A program made the translations under genes and the position numbers. From the NCBI GenBank assembly GCA_958496175.1, contig OY292275.1, positions 15,190,001-15,254,000 on the forward strand: a DNA stretch of 64,000 nucleotides, read 5' to 3'. Position 1 is the first letter of the stretch, and each line of letters begins with the position of its first letter. The stretch comes from Sisyra terminalis. Lineage: Eukaryota; Arthropoda; Insecta; Neuroptera; Sisyridae. This document shows positions 10,998 to 23,600 of the stretch, one piece after another. The notes beneath the pieces were generated by a model that saw nothing but the letters and a program-made list of their open reading frames with translations, was not told the DNA's origin and made no database searches.

Positions 10998-11678
10998 CTA
11001 AATACAGCCTTTGATGGCCTGTTGGGTGATATATTGGTGGTAATATTTCCCCCAGGCGTTATCCTCGCAAAGCTTACCAGGCTCAGAACTCACCTCTCGC
11101 ATGTTTTGCATCAAATTCTCGTCGCCATCGGTCACACTTGGCTCGTTTTCGAGGAAAACGGGAATGAGCGTTTCTTTGCCCTCGGGAATCGTGGCGGAAC
11201 GATCTTCCAGTTGAGAAAGGGCTCGATAGGACGATTGTTGCACGATGGTTTGCGCCGCATCTAAAGGTCCAGGAGTTGCTCTACCGTCTTTAACGGTTTC
11301 GGAAGTCAGGACAAATGACGCTACACCTAAAGTATGCGAGTGGTTGACTTTCAAGTGCGTCGTTTCTGTGACTTCATGTACTATTTTTCCTGGTGGAACT
11401 TCAGGGCTTGGTTTAAGTACAGTTTTTGGACTGGGCAGTTCGGGAAGACCCACGGCTAGGACTAGTTTCTCTTTTTGGACGTCTTCGCGATCAGAACAGT
11501 TACGGTCAAGTTCCCACCATGGAGACAGAGCACCACACTCGGAGGCTGTATGGAACGAAGATGAGCGGGACTGGGCAGTACATTCAGATGCTGTGAGGAA
11601 TTCATCATCTGACTTTAGATCATCTCCGCGAGTTTTGCTAGTGGATAGTGGTGGATTTGGAGTTGAGGTGTACCATTC
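10998..11678 (-). CDS. SESTD1: SESTD1-like exon 9: C-terminal tail
   Basis: Encodes residues 770-995 and the TAG stop. The acceptor is a long T run ending AG. The tail is disordered-looking (PNPPLSTSKTRGDD, LPELPSPKTVLKPSPEVPPG). It contains SDDEFLTASEC (TASEC at 798-802) and SSFHTASEC (813-817), two short repeats 15 residues apart that fit the FFAT pattern. It ends in a short hydrophilic segment. I see no known folded domain. Confidence 0.85.
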   Translation of the reverse strand, partial: EWYTSTPNPPLSTSKTRGDDLKSDDEFLTASECTAQSRSSSFHTASECGALSPWWELDRNCSDREDVQKEKLVLAVGLPELPSPKTVLKPSPEVPPGKIVHEVTETTHLKVNHSHTLGVASFVLTSETVKDGRATPGPLDAAQTIVQQSSYRALSQLEDRSATIPEGKETLIPVFLENEPSVTDGDENLMQNMREVSSEPGKLCEDNAWGKYYHQYITQQAIKGCI

Positions 11679-14600
11679 CTAAAAAAAAATACATTTTTAA
11701 TGAAATATGTGCTCCGATAAAAAGATGATAAATAGTAATGCAATTTTAAACATTGATAAGAAGTACTAGCGTATGCTACTTTAGGTTCCACTTTATAAGT
11801 TATTACAGGGGCGGATTAATGAGTTATTAAAGTAAGGGCAGATTTACGAAGAGACACGTGCCTTCCTTCAGGTGCTTATGAAGTACTGGGTATCTTTAAC
11901 AGGAGACTTAAAAGAAAACTGTCTTCATTTAACATTTAATTTTTCTATTGTTTTGAAACTTTCATAAGCTTTCCTATACGTACTTCATTTTGTAAAAATA
12001 TACTTGAAAAATGATATTTCATGTTTATTTCTAAAAGCTATTGTTGATTTTTTTGCACATCCATCTCTTGTGCTCCCCCCAGAAAAAAATCTTGGATTTA
12101 CTCTTGCAAAGTACAGTAACGTACAATGTTTTTCTTGGTTTTAAGTAATATTTTAATTATTGTGATATCTAAGGATTTGGTTCTACTTGATATGTTCACT
12201 AGCTTTAAAACATTAACAACATATTTTAATTCAAGAACATTTGACACAATTATGTTTATTAATTATTCAATTCAATATATGATCTATAATCATCTCAGTA
12301 ATCTCAAATTTCTTCATTTATACCACAAGTTCCCAGCATTTTATGAACTATTGCTCCCTTTGCAAAGAATTTTAAAGTTCCCTAATAATCAATAACTAAT
12401 TTAACAATAATCTAAAAAGAAACAACAACGCTTTAGTTTTTTACCATTTTATCAAACACCCCCCTTCCTCCACCTCATTTTTGTATTTCCCTTACCTGAC
12501 GATTATTTTCATCTATGAAATGTTCATCTTATTCAATCGTTATTCAAAACCAAACATAAAAATTATAAGAAATTGTGCAAGATATTTAGTAAAAATCAAT
12601 ACAAAACTAAATGATATATTTAAATTGGTCACTTTTATATTTTTGCATAATATATTAAGTGAATCGGAAAGTAATTTCGTTTTTAAGGTAATTGTCGTGG
12701 TATAGAAGTACCGTCAGAAAATTCTAAATTTTTGTGTAGTTATTAATGACATGATAATACAATTACCCTTAATTAAACCTATAGTCATTCAATTGCCATT
12801 TATCTGCTTATAAGTTATTTCAAAGTGGTACTAAGGACATCTTATGATAAGAATGACTTAGTAACTTATAGAAAAAATTAACTTAGAGAAAATTTCTCCA
12901 ATTTGTACCAACAAAGAAAGGCCAAAAGTTGAACCAATAAGAAATTAAGGGAGGAAATGGAGTCAAATATATGCCAAAAAGTTGAAGAGCTATCAAATAT
13001 TCCTAATCAATTTTTAGTCGACCGACCAAATACCCAAAAATGCCCAAAAACAGTTAACAGAAAAAATTCTATGCTAATACAAGACTCCTCTGCAGAAGAA
13101 AAACCCGGGAAAACTAATAAATTAAGGGAGAAGGAGGAAGATATTATCGTATTCCCTATAATCGTTCAAAGTTACTCTATCGGATTTCTATTTATTTCAA
13201 TCGTTACAACATTTACTAAGTGGTAAAATTATTCAAAGCTTAAGAGATGTTAAAAATATAATTTTTCTTTCCTTAGTAATCAATTGATCTTTACTAACTT
13301 GGCATTGAAAATGTGAACACAAGATGCCAAAAAGCATATAATATGAAGGCTCATTATATCTGGTCATTATATCAACATTTTGGGTTTTAACTGTATATAT
13401 TACAAAAACGAAATTCTTTCTATGATGAGGAGATTTGCGTGTTTCGATGATCCTAAGAGCAATGCTGACTGGACTTTATGTTCCTGATAGGGCCACCCTT
13501 GTCAGTAAGGTCAAAGGAAAGAAGTCAAACAAAGAATACCCAATGTCGGAAGGACGAAGTTAGCAGCCTGCCTTCCTAACAATAAACAATTAACCGTTCT
13601 AAGAGACAGTTTAGCCTTGGAAAACTTACGATTAAATTCAAAAAGGACTACACTACGGAAAAGGACACGAATAAACAAAAGTTGAGAAGCACTACTATCC
13701 GGTTCGCATACTGGAATGTGGGATCTTGAAATGGAAAAGAATAAGAGATATTACACTTAAACTACTAAAAATTGTTGGAGATGCACTATTGAAAACCACA
13801 TGACCCATCGGAAGACCACCTAAGCAATGGAAAAATAGCTGGATCTCCACTTTCCAGGAAATTTAAAATAACAGGCCTAAGGCCTACATGAGAAAAAGAA
13901 GAAGAAGAAAAACGAAATTACTTTCCGGTACACCTAATATCAATCTTAAAAACGTCTATTTTTCTATAGATACCAATTCTAAACTTACATCCGAATTTTT
14001 TTCAAATAACAAAACTATATTTTGTTCATTTAATTAGCTGGCTAAAATGTATGCAGATGTTCTTGATAAATTCTTCTGCAAAACATTTTAGCAAAATTTT
14101 CAAAATATTCCAATATTATGCTTATTTTACAAACTTTATTTTGAGGTTCATTGAAATTTATGTGAAACAAATTTATTATCAATTTTTATGAGTTATAAAA
14201 ATGTCGAAGATTAACATACCTCAGGCGGCGTTGTCGTGGCCGTTCCATCGAAAATCTTCTTAATACTTGGCGTCACCGGCGTCGAAGACGAGGCATTCAA
14301 GGCGCAATCCTGTTGAGCCCCTCGCAAAGCCATATCGAGTTGTTCGGCCAAATTTGTCACCTCGGAAAGTCGTTCCGATATCGATTCAATTGCCGTGGCA
14401 TTATCCTCGTTCAAAATGTTACGAAGACCTTCTACGAGAGCTGCATTCGACCCATCTGACATCCTTAAAATCAAATAATCTCTTATATACCAATTTCAAA
14501 GCAAAATATTTATCCACGTTTTTTTTCAAGAAAATTTGCATTTTGAATGTATAAACATTATGAATTTATCGAACCAGACAGTACTTAATATAATAAACGA

Positions 14601-17600
14601 CTGCATGCGTGATATATGTACGAAGAATCGTGTTAAAATCTATATTTAGTTCGACTATAAACTGAGAAGGAAAGTTAACGACAAAAATAAAATAATGAAA
14701 AAGAATAAAAGAAAAAAAAACAAGTTGAGGTAATTTTATTTTCTTGTAAATACGTCGCCAATATATGATCGATATGATCTCAATACGTATATTTAGACCA
14801 TTAAATTTAATTTTTTTATGATTTCCTCTCGTTGTTATTTTTGCTGTGTTAATTATTCGTGAAGTAATTAAAAATTAACGGACTATTTTAAATATATTTT
14901 TAGCAGCATCACAGACACATGGGTGAATTTTCAAGGATTGAAAAACATTTTTCCTCTTTCAAGTCTTCAGTAAATTATAATTGAACGAAAATTGCGTCAA
15001 TGTAGACGGTGTTATATGCAATTTAAATGAATTTTAAATGATATTTAAAGTAGGAGTTGATGAAAATTATTTTCGATATTTTCCCACTCGGAACTGCCAC
15101 AGAGAAAATTTATTGAAGATGATATAAAATTAAAATAAAGTTAAAAGAAAGAAGCGAATTTATTTCAATAGCGCATAAAAATCAAAGTATAACATCGTTT
15201 GCGACAGCGATCAAGCGAAATTGAAAGAAAATCTAAACAAAAATTGGATGAAAAAACAATGAGGAACATTTGTTATGTGTCAAAATAATGAAAAAAAAAC
15301 AGCTATTGTAATTTATTTAAAAGTTAAATTTTTTTGTGATTTCATGAATGTGTGCCAATAATTTTAGTAAGGGATAGTCGTATGATTGTTTTGCTGAGAA
15401 GCGAAAAGTTCTAATTACATACTTCGAGGTGCCTTTAGGAACAGGAAATGACATTTGATGTCTCATCTATCTTTAAAGACTAAAGAAGCATCAAAACATG
15501 CAAATAGAGCTAAACTGTTCCTTTTTTTGGAGTTTTACTTAAATTTAGCATAGCTTTGATTAGCACGCAAAATTACTTTTCTCAAAATAACTCAAATTTT
15601 CTTTCAAGCTAGATTTTAAGGTACCCTCATAAGGAATTTTGAAAAATTACACTTTATTTGCAGACATAACATTTTCAAATAATTAATACTATAAAGCTTT
15701 CTTTGAATTTCCCTCAATTTGAAAATTTTTAAACTATGCAAACATAGAAACTATTAAAAAACTAAAAACTTGTCTCTTTTTTTTGAAAATATGTCATGCA
15801 ATATGTATTGCAACTGAAATACTTTTTTCCCATCAAAAATTCCGTTTAAAACCATAATGCCTGTGGATGTCTTTAATCCACAAGAACTCGAAGAGCTAGT
15901 ATTTTCACTAACGGATAGTTAGTTCATATCTTTAAGATAACTTTTAAATAGATAAAAAATTATATGTTAGATAAATCCTATACATTTCGCTATTCTAAGG
16001 TGAAAATATGCAAGTCTTTTCTTCCTGTGGATAATATTTTATTTGGAAGATACGTGTCACTATCTAGATATGAAATTCCGGCACATACTGGTCATTGTTA
16101 CGTCTAAGCATATGTTTTAATTAGTTTATTTTTATCAAGTTTAAGAAACCAGAAATGATTACAAACTACCAGGGCAGATTTAAAAAATAGCACGTATGGG
16201 CAATATGTATTCAAAAGAACTTTAAGGACGCCTACTGGTGGCCGAGTGGTCAAGATGGCAGCTCTAAATTCGGTAGGTTCGGGAGGTTCAAATCTCGTAT
16301 TGAGCAAATTTTCTATATTTCTCAATTTACGTATTTTTATTAACCCTAGAGTCGCTAAAGATCTTAGTAGTATAAAGTAAGAGTAAGTAACAATAAAAAA
16401 TAGCTTTAAGGCACAATCATTATTCAAGTAGTTTTTATGTCTAAAAAAAAATGTTTTTTTATCAATAAACATAATCAAATATTATTTTCCTTTAATAGTT
16501 ATTTTGTTTCAGGCTTTGAGGATAACAGCTATTTTTCTACAAGTTTAAAATAATTTATTATCCTCATAAGACATTTTTTTTTCTTATGTATGTTAAATAA
16601 TCATTTAAATGATGTCCTTAAATTAGCCCTTGCAATTCATATGGTTCCGTTATGGAGGCATACAAATACTACTTTCAATCCGTTGTCTTCATTATGGAAC
16701 AATAAACCCATGTAAACGATAACCATAAGCCCATCCTTTCGAGGAAGAAAGGAGTGCATCTTGAAATTTGCTTTTGGTTGTTTTTAAAAACAATTTTTCC
16801 TCAGTTAATTATCTTTAAGTTTTAGTTATCTAACCATAAGAAATAGGAGCATTTATTTGACTAAAAGTTCTGAAAAGGTTAGAAGAACTAGAGAAATAAA
16901 ACTATTAATATATGGAAAAGTGGAAGGCAAAAATAATAGAGGAAGATCACGATGGTCTGACCATGTAAAAGAGCTGAATGTCTACTCATTGCCTGGAAGA
17001 TCAGTATACTCATAAGGGTGAAAGAACAGAAGAGAAAGAATTGGTCAAGTATTTCTACGATATTTTAAATTTCAAACTAAAAATGTAAACTCTTTTTTGA
17101 ATATATTCCATTTAAATAATTAACTATTGGTTTTCCAACAAATAGCTATTGGATAAACTAACTATGGTATGACGAACCAACATACACAAAGTAAAAAAAG
17201 CTAGCAGCATTTTTATTTAAATATTGGTTAACTTTTCCAAGAATTTAAATTATATTCTAGAAAAAATATATAAATAAAAGGTTGAAAGTCTTCCTAAATA
17301 TACCTCACTTTTATAAACGTGAATTTAATTAATTTTATTAATAGAAATTAATTGATTACAGAACTTCTGTTTTCATCACACGGAACCGAAATCTATTAAA
17401 TTTTTAAAATAAATCAAAATTCAATTTTTGTTTTTATTTTCTTAAGCTACAAGTGTATTGTAATAATTGATAACTTTAGCCAATTTACAATCTAGTCCAT
17501 GGTCATTGCAGTTGCAAAGTATCATGTAAATTAGTTACGGAAGAGGGAAATTAAATTTTATAATTAAAAATATTTAATTTCTTTACGACATTATGAACAG

Positions 17601-20600
17601 ATTTGTTTGGATGACTTTCATCGAAATTCTATTTTTAATAGAGTGGTGGGTATAGGCATCCTATTGCTTTACCTTCTTAAATGAGAGCCACCCGCGTGTC
17701 TTTTGCCCATAGTGTAAGATGAGACCGAGTTGATTCAATTTTAAACTTTCGTTAAATTTTGTCTAATAGTTTAATGAGTGGGTTAAATTAAATAATCAGC
17801 TTTAACAAACAGTTGTTTTTATCATGAAGAATTTGCGAAAATCAAAGTTGGAATTGAGAAAATTTAGCTAAGAATTCAAGCTATTAACCTTGACATTTGT
17901 CCGAAGACTTTCAAATAATTTTAATGATGAATTTTCTTTGATCAATTTGTGCATTTTTCAGAGGGGATTGCTGTTTTTTATCGTTAAGTTTTTTTTTTAA
18001 TGGTCGACAAATTTCTTTAATAGAAATCAAAGGAGATTTATGAGATTGAAATTAGGTTGAACTAAACAGAAGATTAATTTCAAAAGCTGAAAAATGTCGA
18101 ATCTTTCAAAGAAAAGCAAACAAGTTGATTGATTTGAATGTTTTCCTTTTTTTTTTATTTCACAGCAAACAAGAACCAGTGTGTTAAAAAATGTTTGAAA
18201 AAAAAACTTACCCCAAAAAGTTTTTATAAGAATAATATGACAAATTTGCACTGTAATTTTGGGCCGAAACACTCTGTCTAGGAAAATGATACTGAACTCC
18301 TCCAAAATTTTTCACAAGCACATCAAAACGTCGGTTTTAACGTCGTTTTAAACGGCTTCGTCTAAGAGAGTTTTCTACGGTGTGATATTTTCGGAGCAAC
18401 ACGACAAAGTTTTCATTTTCTCATACAGTGTACAGGGACGGCTTTGCACTCACTTTCCTCAACTATCACGTGGCACTAAATCACCATAAAGAACACAGAA
18501 GATCTCAACCCGGTGTCACAACCCACAAAGACCTAACGTTTTCAACGAACTATTACAAAAATTCAAAAAATGAAAATCAAAATTTTTCCACATCAATTTT
18601 CACTTGATTCTTGTGTAACACTCTAAATGTTTGAGGTAATTGTTTTGAGCATGCTTTTTTTTCTCTTTTAACATTCTTGTAATGGCAGATGAAAGTATTT
18701 TTAAAATTTCTAAAATTAGAGATGGACAATATGTAACTATATGAAAAGATGGGTTTTATAAAAACGAAATATTCTCATTTTCAAAAGATATCTTTAGATG
18801 TAAACTGAATGATTGTGAAGATATGCTTTTCAACAACATGAAAAATAGCTTCGTCTTATAAATTAAATGTGACCAACTGGAAAAATTTTGGCAGAAGTTC
18901 CTAAGAAAAAAATACAACAAAACTTCAACGGTAGTCGTTTACATAGTATAGCGAATGAAGGAAAGTTACACACATAGCAAATCATTCATAAAAAATTATC
19001 TTTCAGATTCCAATTTTTAGATAATTAATTATTTTGCTTGAATGAGGAATGAGGTAATCGGAATTAGAAGTAAACTTCAAAAAAGAAATAAGCTAGTGAG
19101 AATATAAAACGAGAGTTGAAGCATAGGCTAACCAAATGACGTTAGTGAATTACTCAAAGCAGCATTTCTTCTTATTTCTTCAATATCATTTTGTTAAAAA
19201 CATAAATTCTAATGTCACGAAAAGAAAGAACCAATAAAAGTGAAGATCCATTTGGAAATTGAACATGTTTTCCACAAGAGTAACCCTTCAAGTACTCTAT
19301 AACTGCTTAGCATAAAACTTAGATTTCTCCTCATCTATGGACGTATTTTATCGGGAAGAACAAGCAAGGTAGAACTTTTAGTATGATTACTTATGTGATT
19401 TAAAATTGCCTACATTCAGTCAACAAACATTTAATTAGGTTGTCTGGAAGAAAATTTATTTTTTATTGGGAAAATGAAAGACAATTTTCTTCTAGTGGTA
19501 CTTCTTTTTGTTCAATAATATCATTTTGTAAAAAAAACATGAATTCTAATAACAGGAAAAGGAAGAGTCAATTAAAGTATAGGTCCGTTTGGAATTGAAC
19601 AAGTTTTTCATATGAGTACCTAATTTAATACTTATTTAACACCTTAATTTAATACTTAGATTTCTCCTCATTTACGGACGTATTTTATCGGGAAGACCCA
19701 GCAAGGCAAAACTTTTACTATTATTATTTCTGTAGTTTAAAATTGCCTATGTACAGTTAACAAATATTTGACTAAGGAGTCCAGAAAGATATTTCAGTTT
19801 TATTGAAATATGAAAGACGGGTTTCTTATAGTGTATGAAGATACAATATTTTTGGGATTTTTATCCATTGTGATTCAGTATCTTTTGCCATCTTTCTAAA
19901 AGAAAAATTATTTCACGATCATAAAATTCTTCTTTTTGGATGGCAAAAACTGATCCAGGTGATTTTTGATCTCTTCATTTAGCGAAAAGATTTTGCAGTT
20001 TAAAAAATCTCAACTTTGATACTTCGCCAAAAGCTTTTGCAGCTGAAAAAGATGTAATACCACATTTACCATATTTTACAGATCCCGCACCATTATATTA
20101 TTATTGGTTCTAGTTTCTACATATTTTAAGATGACAAAACCTTTATCTTAAATGCGGAAATCAACAATTACCTTGATCAATTTTTTGAAATTGAAGAAAA
20201 AAAATTTGGAGTCTGGAACAATACTTGTACCAAAAAGACGACAGAAAGTATTGCATTAGATTGGAAAATATGTAATCCACCTAAATATTTATTTATGCTA
20301 TAAGAAAATTGCCTTACACTCCCCCCCCCTAAAAATTTTCTTCAAAAATGAAAGTTCCATAGTACACATAAAGTATAATGCCAGGAAAAGAAAGAACCAA
20401 TAAGAGTGAAGATCCGTTTGGAAACTGAACAAATTTCCACATGAGTTATCCTTCCTGGTATTCTATAACTCCTTAGCAGAAAACGTAGATTTCTCCTCAT
20501 CCATGGACGTATTTTATCGGAAAGACCAAACATGGGAAAACTTTGACTTTAGTTACTTATGTGATTTAAAATTGCCTACTTACATTCAATAAATAAATAT

Positions 20601-23600
20601 TTCATTAGGGTGCCCAGAAAGAAATTTCCCTTTTATTGGGAAAATAAAAAACGTTTTTCTTATAGTGTATGAAGGTACAAATGTCACTTGAATTTTTGTC
20701 CATTCAGATCCAGTATCTTTTGCCATCTTTTGGCAGAAGCATTAGTCCATGTTCATAAAATTCTTGTTTTTGGATGGCAAAAACTGACCCCGGTGCTTTT
20801 TGGCTTTCCTATTTAGTGTAAGGATTTTGCCGTCTAAAAATTGTATACAAGTTTGAAAACTCACCAAAAGCTTTTGCAGCTTTAATGAGGTGTAATGCAA
20901 CATTTACCATATTTTACAGACCCCGCATCTTCATATTATTATTGGTTCTGGTCTTTACACATTTTTAGATGGTAAAATTCTTATTTCAAATGAGGAGGTT
21001 AAAAGTCAAGGTTTATAAAATACACAGGTTGCCCTATTAGAAAAAAAATTATGTCATTCGAAGAATTTTGAAATTTGAATCATACGAAGATATATACGAA
21101 TTTCTTTTGGAAACGTCACGTAGCGTATGAGGCCACCTGTGTATTTTATAAACCTTGGTTAAAAATTATCTTGATCAATTTCTTATCATCAAAGAACAAC
21201 AACTTTATAAGGGTCGAATTATGCTTCTACCAGAAAGACGACAGAAGGTATTGGATTAAATTGGACAATATATAATCCACCAAAATATTTATATATTTTA
21301 TAAGAAAATCGTTTTTCATTCCCCCTCCCCAAACGAAATGAGTTTCCAAACAATTTAATATATGTAAATATATTTGGGGACAAATAGTGAAGTAAACTCT
21401 TGAAAAAATTATTCTTATAGATTTATTATTCGACATTGAATCCTTAATAGAACGTTTTAGTTTCAACTTAATCTATTTATGTGAAAAGAATGAAACTACT
21501 AAAGCCTCTACCCATTTATGAGTTTAAATTTTGTAGTCATTTCTAAGGAAAGAATTTTTTCGAACAAAATCAAACAAAAAAATAGTCAACTTACTCGTTA
21601 GTATACAGCGGTTCTTTCAGTCGTGTCCGCAGCAAACGTCCTAATCTCACCATCCGACCGACTTCCATCAACAATCGTTCTCGATTTGCGAAAAATTTCC
21701 TCACCCGATTTCTTTTCCGTGAAATATCCTCCTGAGGCATTTCACTCACGGCATCTCTCAGATCTTGAATTTCCAAGCAATATTCATCGACCGATCGATG
21801 AAAAACGGCCGAGACGCGTAATCGTGTCATTTGCTCCTGACATATTGTCTGAAGCCTCTGCCAGGCTTGTCGTAACTTTAACGAGAACTCTGTATTCTGG
21901 TCGAGCGAAATTTTACAGGACTGCCGAAGAATTAACGACGCATTCAACAATTGACAACCATAATTATAGGTCCCCTAAAAGTATTTTATATATGATCATA
22001 AAAGTTATGGTGATTGAAGGTGGTGAAATACCTTGACTGTTTCCTGAAAAGATTGGAGTTCTTCCTTCTGTTTTTGGATTTCTTGAACATTACATCCTAC
22101 TTGACTATGAGATTTCATCACAACTTTGAACAAATCATTCAACCACTGAATTGCCTGTTGAGCATCTTTTTCATATGTTCTAATATGCGTTACTTTCTCT
22201 AGAGTCAATTTTTGCAGTTCTACACTATCAGTAAAGATATTTTTTCTCGCAGTGGTTGCATCTAAGATATCACGAACATTGACAATTTCCTCTTCATAGT
22301 TAACCGAAACGTCTCCCCCAAGAGCATCCTTAACGGGCATTGAGAGCATATCGGAAAGCTTTTCTCCTTCCTTGACTAGTTCATTTTCAATGGCGTCTAA
22401 AAGTAAAAGAAAAACATGACTACTGTATATTTGAAATGTTGATGATAGTCGAAATTAAATTATGAAAAAATCAACTATTTTGATCCTCCCATTAAACATA
22501 CTACTCTAAGTTCTTAAACGTAATTTATTTAATGATTTCTTACCTAAATTTTGTTGACTTTCCTGCAATCTACACAAGTTCCAATCAGCTACTTCAAATT
22601 CTTCGATTTTATTTCCCATAATGAGCGATTCGAAAACCTCACTGGTTCGATCAAAATATTCGGAAACGAGTCGAAAAAACCGTAATGAAGTTATCAGCAA
22701 ATTTCTTCGTTTTTCTAAACGGGTAGCAAAACTTCGACATACAAAATCCATAAAGTCTCTTTGGGAAATTAAATCACGATGCTGAGTGGAGTCGTTCTGA
22801 AGAGGAAATGAGTCAATTTTATAAAGAAGTTCAGCGTAGTGTCCATAAGTTTCCCAGCATTTGAATTCGAGCATTTCATGTTCGATTCGTAGTTCTTCAG
22901 CTGAAGCAACATCGAAGCCTACACGTTGTTGAGCATTAGACATGGCTTCACCATGAGTTAAGATCCAATTAGTCACATTGGCAACTCCTTCCTCGAGGGA
23001 GTATAGGTCCTTTGCTTCGCTAAAACTCTTTTCCATTTGCATCCAAGTTTCATCGATGGAATTCTGTTTACTGTCGATTTCTTTCAAAAGGTTCTCAATG
23101 CTATCAATCGTGTCAAGCAGGTCTTGAGGTGTCGACATTGATTCACCTTCTGATTCTAGTTTACGAGCACGGTTATCTTGTTCGATTTGCAACAATAATT
23201 CCCTACCTGAAAATAATTAATAACGGTCAGGCGTAAATATCAATAACAATGATCAATTGATTGGACGTTTGCCACGCTTGATTTGTTCGTAAAATGTGAA
23301 ATTGAATTGGTTTGTGTATATAAGAAAAGTAGAATTTACCAGCATCGATAACGGTTTGGGCGAGCATTCGGGTCGATTCACTCATGTCGATGCTGAGATT
23401 TAAGGCATTATCTACTTCAGTGGCACGTAATGAGCAATTGCTTAATAAACGACTGCGAAGTTCCTCCAACTCATTTAGAGCGTATTTGGCATCACCGTTG
23501 AATTCATCCACTCTCTTAATAAAATTTAAAAAAAAAATATTATTAATAAATTTGTAAGCTAGAAAAAAAAAAAAAAAAAAAAAACGCCCGGACAGGGACT

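Larger units (their letters stand above)
14464..21594 (-). other. Intron 7 of the SESTD1-like gene (7.1 kb)
   Basis: GTAAGT donor at 21594 and TTTTAAG acceptor at 14464. It contains a SINE (16.2 kb), a LINE fragment (16.9 kb), a promoter-like island (18.2-18.55 kb) and fold-back repeats (19.2-21.35 kb). Nothing else is supported. Confidence 0.85.

Noticed and set aside
11022..11682. Plus-strand ORFs at the 3' end of the SESTD1-like gene
   Set aside because: Antisense shadows of exon 9.
12957..13226. 89-codon frame with a hydrophobic end
   Set aside because: No family match, no splice context, and AT-rich codons typical of chance frames here.
18027..18305. 92-codon minus-strand ORF starting MEEFSIIF
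   Set aside because: It crosses a strong splice donor, and its 31 codons before the donor are out of phase with exon 8. More likely part of an untranslated exon.
21623..22036. Plus-strand 137-codon ORF
   Set aside because: Antisense shadow of exon 7, and it runs on into the intron.
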